64,000 nt of DNA, taken from positions 691,812 through 755,811 of the forward strand of contig NC_087080.1 of assembly GCF_026151205.1 (NCBI RefSeq), given 5' to 3'. This DNA comes from Bolinopsis microptera (Eukaryota; Ctenophora; Tentaculata; Lobata; Bolinopsidae). Positions within the stretch are counted from its first letter, which is position 1. Each line of letters starts with the position of its first letter. Made by a program: the position numbers and the translations under genes. Positions 1 to 11,200 of the stretch are shown here, piece by piece. The notes beneath the pieces are model-generated. The model made no database searches. It was given only the letters and a program-made list of their open reading frames with translations, and was not told the origin of the DNA.

Positions 1-3000
1 ATCAATCACGTGATCGCCCCTCTTTCTCTTCTCCTCAATACAAAGCTGAGAGTCTACTCTAGCCTGAGCCTCCTCTTCGGTAAAGTGATCATTCCGGTCC
101 ATCAGCCTTACCTTTTGCTGTTCGGCTGTGCTGAATATTATTTACTCGATTTAACGATAAGAAGTTTTAAAAATGCGTTGGGGGAGGTATCGACTATCGT
201 ATCATTTTGGTTTTGGGACGTGTCCTATAACCGTTTATATTGTATGAATCAATCTCTACCATTCTTACCAGTTGAGGTGTTAATCATAATAATTATATCC
301 CTGGCAGAAAGAAGAAACTCACCAGTAAACAACAACAATGGAGTGAAGGAAGGGATTAATGTTGCAACTCTCGTACAGAAGAGGTATGTCTACAGCAACT
401 ATCGTCGTTCCTGGGGATCGGATAACATTAGTAACATTTAACTGTTACAAAACTTCTCCCAGTAAGTAAAAAACATATTAAGTTTTTGCATAACCCAACA
501 AATGTTCATTTAACGGTGTCCTTCCCGCAGGTTCAGATACTTTAATGGCCTTCAAATCAGCATGAAAAAAATAACAACTTGGACAAGGAATAATAATTTG
601 AGTGCCCAAAATTTGGACCCCCAAGACGTGCTGTCAAAAACGCGAATTAAATAGGTAATACTTATTTTAGTCTCTTGAGTCTTGACACCACTTCAAGGTT
701 AGACCTGCTAGTAAATATAAACTGAGCCCAACTGAGCCTACCTTTGATAAAGTGCCAGATGATGTGACGTCTAATGACCTTAGCAATCTCAGGATGGATA
801 CATTTGTTGAGAGCATCTCTGTTTTCTGCATCATTAAACACCAAATCACCTGAAAAAGGTGATACCTGGTTACCTGGTTACCTGGTTACCTGGTTACCTG
901 GTTACCTGGTTACCTGGTTACCTGGTTACCTGGTTTCTGCATCATTAAACACCAAATCACCTGAAAACAGCGATAGATCAAAATGCTGGCAAGCAACCCC
1001 GCGTATTTTATTTATTTCATTTACAGACTCATCAGAAGTCGTTCAGAAGGCTCAATTTTAGCTCAAAATATTATAATTTGACGTTTAAGATTACAGCAAA
1101 ATAATAGTAATACTCGAGTTAAAAGTATTTTGAATTTTGCGCTAATTATTTATCATAACTAATTATGTATCATAACTAATTGTGTATTATAACGAATTAG
1201 TAATTATGTATTACACAATTACATTACTCTCCTACTCATATCAAATGTAAACTCAATACCACTTGAAAAATAAATTTACATGCGCGAAAATGGTTTCATA
1301 GTGGCAATGCAATGCTCACAATTGAATTCAAGATAATCTGAGTCTAGAGCTATATCGGTCATTGGAGCTGGCCCTTTCTAGACAGGAGCCCTAATACTTA
1401 ATAGTAAGTGTAACCAGTTAATTGTACGTACATATAAGACTTATCTACTGTCAATCAAGTTAACTTTAGCTATTTTAATAGATTGGGTAGTGGTGGGGAG
1501 GTGACTCACCTCCCCCAACTTCCCCACCTTCCTGACCTCCCTGAACTCCCTCACCTTACCCACCTCTGAGGTGAGCCCTATTTGTTTTGACGTGAAGATT
1601 GTGTGATTTACTTGGTTGCAGCAGGATACTGATTGGAAAAGCGCAGCTGTGACGTGTCTGACAAAAATATAGCTCTCCTCTCAAAACCTTAACCAATTGT
1701 GTTAAGGCACGATTTACATAATCTTATGACGTAATTCGATATTGCAGTCCCACAAATTGGCCCAATAATATTAATACAAAATACCATATTTTAATAAGCA
1801 ATGTTTCGTGTTAATTCTTATCGCAAATTTTCAATTATTAAATTAATGGACAAGCAATTAATGTACTGATTATCAAATTAGAAAAAAATAGGATTAATAT
1901 AAGGATTGGGAACTTTAATTACATTGAATTTTAAGTTTGGTGGAAGTTTCTGCTCTCATTAAAAAAATAATTGCAGATAAATGGAGGGAAAGCGCGATTG
2001 GAGGAATGATAACTAACAATCAAGCTGATTAACTAGAGTGAGTATAAATACTTCCCGCTGACACGTGTACCATTACTCAGTCAATTTGTCAGAATATAAA
2101 CGTATATTTCTGTTTAGAATTTTTATTTCAAAACCTTTATTTAGCAATTTTTGGCAATTTTTAGGCAATTTTTAGCAACGTTTGACAATTTTTCCTGTAA
2201 TACTAATTTCCAAACCACATTTTGATTAATGCAACACTTTGTAGGAAACACTCTAAAAACATGTCTTGCGAACTGGACCAACTGAAAATCAAGCATGAAG
2301 AGCTGAGACTGGAAAAAAGAGCCGTTGATCGTCTGACCGAGGACACCCGCACCAAGATTATCGAGGATTCACGAACAGCAGAAGCGGAGATTGAGAAGTT
2401 GCAGCTAGATGTGGAAGCTCTGAAGGAGGAGGCAGCTGCTCTCATGACTAAAAATTCTCAGCTGGAATGTACAGTTGTCTCTCTGAAGACGGAACATGAG
2501 CAGAAGAAGAAGGCACAGGAAGAAGACTATGACGTTCAGAGACGTAACAAGCAGAAACTCCAGTTCCAGGAGTCTAAGTTGTGCACCAAGAAAGTGAACA
2601 TTGAGAAGAAATGTGACCCAGTTGAGATCCACAAATTGCAAATCGAGGAGCTCAAGGCTGAAGTGGAGCACAATAAAAACGAAAGGGAGGAGACCCAGAA
2701 GATCTACGAAACCGAAATGAACAGACTGGACAACATTAAATCTAAATGTAACTTCCAGGTGAAGACCTGGGAAAATAAGGTCCAGAAAGGAAGAGAGGCG
2801 CTTCTAAAGAACGAGGCTAACTGTATCAACACTAGACTGAGCTGCAGGAAGGAGCTCTTCGAGAAGGATCTCCTTCTCAAACGTCTGGTTATTGACACCA
2901 AGAGATGCGAGAAAAACATTCCTGAGCTTACAGCTAGCTTGCCTCTGCTGGAGAAAATGATCAAAGAATAGGTGGTTCGTTTGCAGTGATGGGTACGGTG

Positions 3001-4930
3001 TGGGTGGAAGAAGACTTTAGGGTTGGATGGTACTTAAATATTGTTAGTTGTTGGCTAAAGGCGTAGTTTGAGCATTGCCAGTAGTTTTCATCATTTTACG
3101 TTTTTGAAATTTTGGGGGCACAGATCTATTTGGTACAGTGTTAATGTGGTGTTTTGAGGGCCTATTAGTAGTTATTTATTTCTGTTCCTAAATCATTCAA
3201 TATCAATCAAGTGAACTTAATAATATAATTGAGTATTTGATTGTCAGTGTCAAATTACAAATTGTCCAAAGCTTAATCAAATCAAACTAAATTGAGAAAG
3301 CTCCAGACAATGGTTGCTTTATTTATATTTATGCTTCTCCATTGAAATTTAGCTATTTCAAAAGCCCTAACTTAATTCTCTCACGAAACAAAAGCCATAA
3401 CTTAATTCTCTCACGAAACAAAAGCCCTAACTTAATTCTCTCACGAAACAAAAGCCCTAACTTAATTCTCTCACGAAACAAAAGCCCTAACTTAATTCTC
3501 TCACGAAACAAAAGCCCTAACTTAATTCTATCACGAAACAAAAGCCCTAACTTAATTCTCTCACGAAACAAAAGCCCTAACTTAATTCTCTTACAAAATT
3601 AACTTAATTAAGCAAAATTTTAAATTTCACTAACCCAGTTTAACTCGATCTATTTCCCCGGAAGGAAGGAGAATAGCTTCCCCAAACTTAGCAATAACCT
3701 TCTTGTAGCCAGGACACCCTTGTTCGACCACTGAAAAAAATGAGCTAAAATTATCGTATGGAGAAAACAAATGAAGTTACTATGGTTACTATGCATGGTT
3801 ACTATGGAGCAAAAACAAATGAAATAAATTGGTTCACGACGTCCTGCCCCAGCTTATCTTAACAACAACCCAAATTATATTTACTTAATCTTGTAACACT
3901 AGTGGAGCACAAGGTTCTAAGGCACAAGGTTCTGGGGCACAAGGTTCTGGAGCACAAGGTTCTGGAGCACAAGGTTCTGGAGCACAAGGTTCTGGGGCAC
4001 AAGGTTCTTGGGCACAAGGTTCTGGAGCACAAGGTTCTGGGGCACAAGGTTCTGGGGCACATGGTTCTGAGGCACAAGGTTCTGGGGCACAAGGTTCTGG
4101 GGCACAAGGTTCTGGGGCACAAGGCTCTTGGGTACATGGTTCTGGAGCACAAGGTTCTGGGGCACAAGGTTCTGGGGCACAAGGTTCTGGGGCACAAGGT
4201 TCTGAGGCACAAGGTTCTGAGGCACAAAGTTCTGGGGCACAAGGTTCTGGGACACAAAGTTCTGGGGCACAAGGTTCTGGGGCACAAGGTTCTGGGGCAC
4301 AATGTTCTGGGGCACAAAGTTCTGGGGCACAATGTTCTGGGGCACAAAGTTCTGGAGCACAAGGTTCTGGGGCACAAAGTTCTGGGGCACAAGGTTCTGG
4401 GGCACAAGGTTCTGGGGCACAATGTTCTGGGGCACAAAGTTCTGGGGCACAAGGTTCTGGGGCACAAAGTTCTGAGGCACAAAGTTCTGGGGCACAAGGT
4501 TATGGGACACAAAGTTCTGGGGCACAAGGTTCTGGGGCACAAAGTTCTGAGGCACAAAGTTCTGGGGCAAAAGGTTCTGGGACACAAGGTTCTGGGGCAC
4601 AAAGTTCTGGGGCACAAGGTTCTGGGGCACAAGGTTCTGGAGCACAAGGTTCTGGGGCACAAGGTTCTGAGGCACATTGTTCTGGGGCACAAGATTCTGG
4701 GGCTAGAAGACGGTTACCCTCAAAGCTCATCTAATTCTTAAGTCTTTACACTTAACACCTAATTTGCCCCAAAAAGACCCACGTGACCTGGACCAACGTG
4801 ACTTCATCCTGAACTAACCTTGTTTAGCGGCAGCATCACAAGAGAGAACAGCCACTCCGTGTTCCTTGAGAACACTAGCTACGGAAGTTTTTCCGGACGC
4901 TATACCCCCTGTCAGACCAACCAACCTCAT
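1..4930 (-). CDS. DCAKD: Dephospho-CoA kinase domain-containing protein, five exons, C-terminus off window
   Basis: Coding exons on the minus strand are 4930-4819, 3730-3635, 849-742, 410-323 and 130-1 (continues beyond the window). All junctions are GT/AG and every phase matches, giving 178 residues in frame. The start ATG is followed by [20 protein letters not shown], the CoaE P-loop (GGIASGKT). Later segments match the human protein block by block: [17 protein letters not shown], then a NKCIHPEI segment, DIPLLYE, and [12 protein letters not shown] near the edge. The family phosphorylates dephospho-CoA to CoA, the last step of CoA synthesis; animal DCAKD is about 230 aa, so roughly 50 residues are missing off the edge. 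Introns 1 and 2 contain minisatellites, and intron 2 also holds an oppositely oriented coiled-coil gene. The start lies about 275 bp from the proposed end of PSMD9 on the same strand. Family identity is firm; whether it is catalytically active cannot be judged from the visible part. Confidence 0.94.
823..967. repeat. 8-bp minisatellite flanked by 34-bp direct repeats at a DCAKD splice acceptor
   Basis: Nine copies of tacctggt fill 863-934. The array lies between perfect 34-bp direct repeats (823-856 and 934-967). The left copy contains the start of DCAKD exon 3 and its acceptor; the right copy duplicates the acceptor and first coding bases. Read on the gene strand, each unit contains CAGGTAA, a good 5' splice-site match. 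Confidence 0.9.
2043..2083 (+). promoter_or_regulatory. Putative core promoter of the nested coiled-coil gene
   Basis: tataaata at 2043-2050 is followed by an E-box-like cacgtg (2062-2067) and a tcagtc initiator-like motif (2077-2082). These lie 180-220 bp before the coding start at 2261, on the same strand. The TATA-to-initiator distance is a little longer than the usual 30 bp. This rests on motifs only. Confidence 0.4.
2261..2971 (+). CDS. Intronless coiled-coil protein nested in DCAKD intron 2
   Basis: A 236-residue open frame starts at [20 protein letters not shown]; an upstream in-frame ATG at 2222 would add 13 residues of poorer composition, so I prefer 2261. Almost the whole protein is charged heptad-like sequence rich in E, K, L, Q and R, with scattered cysteines, predicting a long alpha-helical coiled coil. 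I see no signal peptide, membrane segment or catalytic motif. It runs opposite to DCAKD inside that gene's second intron and has its own TATA-like element upstream. Lack of introns suggests either a retroposed copy or a naturally single-exon gene. I do not recognise the family; filament, centrosomal or flagellar coiled-coil proteins are possible, but coiled coils give misleading similarity. Confidence 0.7.
   Translation: MSCELDQLKIKHEELRLEKRAVDRLTEDTRTKIIEDSRTAEAEIEKLQLDVEALKEEAAALMTKNSQLECTVVSLKTEHEQKKKAQEEDYDVQRRNKQKLQFQESKLCTKKVNIEKKCDPVEIHKLQIEELKAEVEHNKNEREETQKIYETEMNRLDNIKSKCNFQVKTWENKVQKGREALLKNEANCINTRLSCRKELFEKDLLLKRLVIDTKRCEKNIPELTASLPLLEKMIKE
3360..3599. repeat. 30-bp minisatellite, 8 copies, in DCAKD intron 2
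   Basis: Eight near-identical 30-bp units, each containing agccctaacttaattctctc then acgaaac, end 36 bp from the exon 2 donor. Because 30 is divisible by 3 and the unit lacks stops, both strands show repetitive open frames that are not genes. Confidence 0.95.
3904..4703. repeat. 15-bp minisatellite, about 53 copies, in DCAKD intron 1
   Basis: Unit ggttctggggcacaa, with variants (ggagcac, gaggcac, aaagttc). The unit length is a multiple of three and stop-free in several frames, so 230-280 aa repetitive ORFs appear on both strands. They are by-products of the repeat, since the array lies wholly inside an intron. Confidence 0.95.
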
Positions 4931-5163
4931 CCTACATTAATTAAATTTAATACGTTAATTATTAATTAACAAATTTAATCAATACATAAATCAGAAGTAG
5001 AGGATTAACAACAGTGATATGAAGATTGAGCAATGAGCATTAGGTTCGTTGAACCACAATTTATCAGAATTTATCGGTATTTAAGTATTAGAAATGCATT
5101 TCGGAATTGCGAGAATCAAAAATGTAACAGAAGAAAAATACACCACTGTACCAGACTAATGAT

Positions 5164-5206
5164 TATAATTATAATTATAATTGTAATTAATTAATTAATT
5201 AATTCA
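5164..5206. repeat. AT microsatellite (ttaa/attata)n
   Basis: Short run of ataatt and ttaa units between the DCAKD start and the proposed PSMD9 end. Confidence 0.8.
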
Positions 5207-8200
5207 CTAATTATCAATTCTCTGGAATAAATAAAATGTGTTTCTCCATTAAATAGGATACATAAGCTTTCTGAATACAAAAACCTTCACGGAATACCGT
5301 CAACAAAATAAATACAAATTGTTCTCAGTATGAAATGTTTTGAGTTGAGCGTCCTCTAAGATAGTTTCTAACTCAAATCTCAACAGTAAGTTCAGCTACA
5401 TTGCACCCGAGCACGCCCCGGCCCTGCCAAGGACGGGGTTTCAGTGCGATCGTCTTAGGAGTTCCACCTCTGATAAGTTTTACGGGTACAGCTTTGTTAA
5501 CACTAAGTTTAACCACCTCCGCTACATCTCCAAGATCTGAAAGTGGGGTTTTGAGTACAAGGGAGATTACAGCCGTGAAAGGTTGAGATCTAAATTCACG
5601 GCCCTGCTTGAATGGATAAATAAGGTGTAAAATTCAAATTCAGTGATTATTATTAATTGAGAGAGAGATAAAAATAAATAATCGAAGATTTACTAATATG
5701 GTAGATATAAACTAAAAAGGTAAAAACGCAAGTATTTACTAAGATACTCACTAGTAAAGCAAATAACAGTTGCGCACTATATAAATATAAGATACTCACT
5801 AGTAAAGTTGTCTCTGTGAAGAGATCCTATCTGGCAGATAGTATCCTCGTCCCTAAGTCCACTAGAATGCGCGGGAGAGTTGGGAATCACTCCGTGTACC
5901 CGTAGGAAGGGGGGTCTTGTTGGGGGTAATACTCGCTCTCTTGTTTCGGTACCCTCACTCTAGATAGAGGGTGGTTACAGATTATGTTAAACTGTTAGGG
6001 TAATGAACATTGACACTGCATTGTTGTTGATGAAAGGGGGGGGGGGGGGGGGGGGGGGGGGTGCGCTACTTACTTCCCGACAATTCACTGAGATTTTCGC
6101 GCAGACTTAGGTATTATCATGATAGACGCTAGTTGTGAAAGATGCATAAGATTTGTAATTGGGCAACTCACGTATTTTTTCAAGAGCGGCGAATTCAATT
6201 TGTTTCAACTAAGTACCCGTATATGGTTTTGTTTTTGTTCTTTACACAATTGAAGCTGATTTAATTGATTTGAAACGTTTACAAATAGTACAATGTACAC
6301 ATACAATACAGTAATGTTGGGCTGATCAGTTTGTAAAGGCTAATCAGTTTGTACTTTGTAAGGTAAAACATTTTAATTACTTTAATATGTTAAAAGGCTG
6401 GCAAGATCTTTTGGTTGGTATCAATCGTGTTTGATAAAAGTTTTCAAATTTGGCTGAGAGAAAAATTTGAGTTTTTATGGCTTGATTCCCGCACTATATA
6501 ATGACAAAACTATATAATGACAAGCACTTTATAATGACTTATCACTATATAGTCCTGTCATTATAAAGTGCGTTTTGCACACTATATAATGACGGCTGCA
6601 AATTTACCTAAAAGGATGTGACCCATGCCTTCAAATGGTAAGGTCGCGTAACATCGAACGTGCCACAGATCATCACTAGCTGATCCGTCATCTCAAATAT
6701 TTTAAGGCAAGCTGTGATCCAAGTACTCAAGTGGAAACATGAGTACTTGTTGGAGCTCGTTGGTGTTGAATACACTACTGGTAAACGAGGAAAGGACAAC
6801 GCTCTCGTGGATGGTCAACGCTACACCTTAAACAGAAAGAGGAACGGAACTGACGGAGTCACGAAGACCTACTGGATCTGTGTTGTTCCTGTCTGGCTCG
6901 TCTGGTGCTTCATGAACAGACAGTAAAGAACTCTCCGAACCACAACCACGATGAACAAAGAGCAGAGATCCTGGTCCATCGCTCTAAGAAGATGATGAAG
7001 GAACGTGCAGCGGCATCGGACACATCAACTAAACGGATCGTTGCTGAAGTTCAGGACTTCCAGTGTTCAAATCCTACCACCTGGAAATTCCTTGAAGCCC
7101 TCAAACTAGAGCAAGAACTAACAGACCAGAAGATCACGGAAAGACTGATGAGAAGACCTACACCCCAGAGAGCAGCCAAGTGGATAAGGTACGACTCCCT
7201 TCTGGAATCCTTCGTGCAAGTCTACGATAACCAGGAGTACGAAGTCATCGATTATCTCTCTGCTGTTTCTGCTGCACTATGAATTCGACAGGGGGGGGGG
7301 GGGCCAAGTGGATATTTGTAGATATTTGTAGATTAATGTAGAGTGGATAATCCACGAAAAAAGTGGATGACATTCTACAAATTTATACATTTATCTCCAA
7401 AAATTCAGTCGAATTTCTGGGCACATATTTGAGATTACATTTTTTGTAGATAAATGTAGATATTTGTAGATTATTGTCAATGGATAATTCACGAAAATTC
7501 TACAAATTCTACAAATTTATACATTTATCTCCAAAAATTCAGTAGAATTTCTGGGCACATATTTGAGATATACATTTTTTGTAGATAAATGTAGATATTT
7601 GTAGATTATTGTAATGGATAATTCACGAAAAAAGTGGATGACATTATCCAAATATCTACAAATATCCACTTGGCCCCCCCCCCTCGACATTTGATTATTG
7701 ATATTATCGGTTTTACGATATTGGGATTTTATGATATTTCGATTGTACTATATTTCTATTTTACTTAAATAAGATTATTTGGTTTAGTAATATTCTACAA
7801 GTAAGGAAAAGTCGATATAAGATAAACTTGTCATTATATAGTGTTGTCATTATATAGTCCGTTTTGCAGACTATATTATGACAAAGATCAGCTGTCATTA
7901 TAAAGTGCTTGTCATTATATAGTGTTGTCATTATATAGTGTGATTACCGGCTTGATTTTCTCAGTTTTAAGAATTTAGGCGAATTAAGGCGAACCGTTAA
8001 AAAAAGCCTGATTCCCAAATTTGTAAAACCTACAAAACAAATTACTCAACTTTAGATATTCATCATTAAAAGATTAACACAAACAAAAATGTCCATAAAT
8101 GAGCCAATTTCAAATACTGATTAATCTATAGGTGCACCGGATCGTGGTTTCGATACATGCACAAAGCGTTTGTAAGTACACAGTGTTGGAAGACGTAAGA

Positions 8201-11200
8201 TTTAAGAACTAACAGTATGTCCATTGGAAGTGGGGGCTTGACAGGATACGAAAACTCTGTATGCAGTCTTTCTGCAATCTTTTAAGAATTTCACTCTTGC
8301 GAAAATAGAGTATAGCTAGAGTATAGCTATACATTGATATTCGTATTAAAGTTTAAGAGCATTCTGTTATCGAAGCATGCCCTTTTAGCTTGTCCAAAAA
8401 TGTATCTAAATAATAATCATTTAATTGTTCACCATCTTTAGGAAATAATATAACAGAGCAATATACTCTAGCTCGAGACATTGATAAGTTCAGCGAAACT
8501 ATATCCATAGGATTAATTTTATCGCTCATTTCATGCAATACAATAACAGCTGGCCATTCAGCTGAATAAGCAAATCGTTGAAAGATTACTCTACAACAGT
8601 TAAAAATTTCAGAAATTTGAGGGAAATTAGAAATAGCACAAACATCCGCATCCGGCAAATTCAATATTCCATCGTGACTAACTTTTTTCAGTTCTTTGTA
8701 TAAACAACTAATAATCGAATCTAGGTTGAAATTTCTTAAAACAAAGAAGGAAGTCCTTGGTCCATGAATGAATGTCCTTTGACTTGAGCTGGAATATCAT
8801 GTATCCCGGTTGGACATGGTGCACCTTCAGTGCAACGATTATTTCTCAAAATGGATAATACATTCGACAAATCGCACGTATTTCTTAAATTCGATGGCAA
8901 ATGACATATTAACCATCCATCAAAAAGTGCAGATTCAACTAAAAAACGAATTCCACGCATGTCATATTTCTCCCCGTCCATGTATGGGAGGCTTTGCAAG
9001 AAATCTACGGCCAACCATACGTATTTACAACATGCAGATAACATAACCACATCATACATTAGGGCTACAAGAAAATTGTCTTTAAAATGCGCAACCAAAA
9101 TACTCCTAATATCGTTGCCCGGACCACCTGAAGCTGATGATGGTCTAACAAAGTCATTATAGATACACTGGAAATCGTCTATAAAAACATTATATTCATC
9201 CTCCAGATTACTGATTATGGTTATGATCGACTGTAATGTAGTATCTAAAATCATTTCACAATGCATTCCTTGCACCAAAATAACCTTAACTTCACTATCA
9301 ACGTTAGATATAATATCAATAAGCTCAGATACGTTTAGACAGTTTATCCTACCATGTTTTATCATGTTTATTGTATGAAAACGTATTTGCGCTTTTTCAA
9401 AAGTTTTCTCATAAATGGTTGGTAACCGTAATCGTTGTATAAAAGAAAAAAATATCACTTTATTGTTGTCACTTGACTTGGCTAGTTGTATAGCTTTAGC
9501 AATCAATACAACACTTTTACCTGCCCCCGCAGGCCCTTCAATAAGTACACAATTTTCCTCAGAAGTATATAAATCATGTTGCTGCTTTGTCAAATTGTCC
9601 ACCCCTAGGCACTCTCTGATGATATCATCTGGTGCTGATACAACATTAGGATTATTGTTCCTGTATACAAACTTCCCACTACGTAACTTCTCGTCGATAT
9701 CTAGTATGCACCTTCCTAAGCTGCACTTAGATTGATCACAGTTATCTTTCTCGGTGCACCAAATAGCGAGGAGCATGTTCCGAATTTTCTCATGTTTAGA
9801 GCGAAATCCTGCATACATATGTTCATCCAATACGAAATCTTTCACATTCTTCTCTTTCACATTCTTTTCCCACCAAGTGCCGAAATTGTTTAAATCGTCC
9901 TTGAAGATTATGGTGTCAATCTCGTTAGGCTTCAATGGAAATTCTTCGTGAAATTCTTTGCTGAACCCAGGATAAGCAGTGAACTGTAGCACTTTTGAGC
10001 GTTTCCCTATTGCTTTAATAAGCTGGGTCGTTTTCTTTCTTTGTTGGACTGATTTGTTGAATGTCCCTGACAATATTCGCGACTGTTCAACTTTGTCTTT
10101 TTTTCCCCTCTGGAAGATTATTTTTTATATTCTTCACTTCAATCAAAACGAAGAAAGTTTCACCAATTACCAAAAAGTCACATTCACCATCAACATTGGA
10201 AGCGCTTTTACATTTCCGACAACCTTTCCTCACATGCTTTTTGTCACACAACCGATATTGGTGATGTGTGAACTGAAAATTGTGGAGAACTATAATATTT
10301 TCATCAGAATCCTGTAGAGATCTATAAACAACTACTTCTGCCTCGTAGTTTAACTGCTGCTGGATATCTTGAGCGAAACTTGGTCCTGGTTCACCTTCTT
10401 CGGGGTAAACGTCGATATACTTTTGATTAGGGGCTCTAGGAAGCATTACAGGCCGATTTTCTGTTGACGAACAGTATTTGTCGAAGATCTCTTTTCCGTT
10501 CCGTTGATATAGATGATACTGATCCATTACACTGAATTACTTGTGTTAGATTCACATAGAACGTAAGGTCCTCCCTTCCGAAATTAAAACGTTACACGAT
10601 GGCCACAGAATGTGCAGTAGTCGGTAAAGTATTGTAATTCTAGTGAGTTCTAGTGAGTTACTAGTGAGTTACTACCAACATACAAGTTATAACGATAGTC
10701 TATAACTATCCAGATCAAACAACGAATGAGTTCCAAAAGTTTCCAAAAAATTCTTTAAAGCATCGGTAAAATATTTTCGCCCATCATCAGTACCTATAAA
10801 TATAAGAAAGGGGTTAAAACTCCAATAAAACCATGAAAAATAGTAACTCTAATTTACAAAAGGATGAAAAGCACTCGGGTGTGGGGGGTTGTGAGGCCCC
10901 AACTAGTAGTGAATATACTAGTCCATGCATAGAGGATACAATAATTTAGGGACCACTATCAAAAGGTTTATTTTCAAATAAGACTAAGAGAGGCACACCA
11001 TAAGGATCACATGAGTTAATACCATACGGTTTTAAAGTTCTAAGTTTTTGGATAGGGAGGTGTTCATAACATAACAGGTGTTCTATAACTATCCATATAA
11101 AGTTAAAGAGGAAACTGTCAACAAGACAAGTCACGAAATAAACTGGATAGATTGAACAATGCAACGCAAATCAAGTTAAGATCTACTTTATTGAATTATC

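Larger units (their letters stand above)
6492..7940 (+). mobile_element. Internally deleted Mutator-like (MULE) DNA transposon
   Basis: Both ends carry imperfect inverted repeats of about 110 bp built from cactatataatgac units; the outermost 14 bp are exact inverted copies. Flanks are tgattcccg (6483-6491) and tgattaccg (7941-7949), a 9-bp target duplication with one mismatch, the length expected of MULEs. The interior encodes the N- and C-terminal parts of a MULE transposase without the catalytic core, so it cannot be autonomous. A MITE is inserted at 7291. Confidence 0.8.

Noticed and set aside
10..441. 143-aa plus-strand ORF at the window start
   Set aside because: It overlaps DCAKD exons 4 and 5 on the other strand, which have clear homology.
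3360..3599. CRISPR-like array of 30-bp repeats
   Set aside because: Units are contiguous with no unique spacers, and the genome is eukaryotic.
3859..4741. Long repetitive ORFs (230-280 aa) on both strands
   Set aside because: They are the 15-bp minisatellite read in stop-free frames and lie entirely within DCAKD intron 1.
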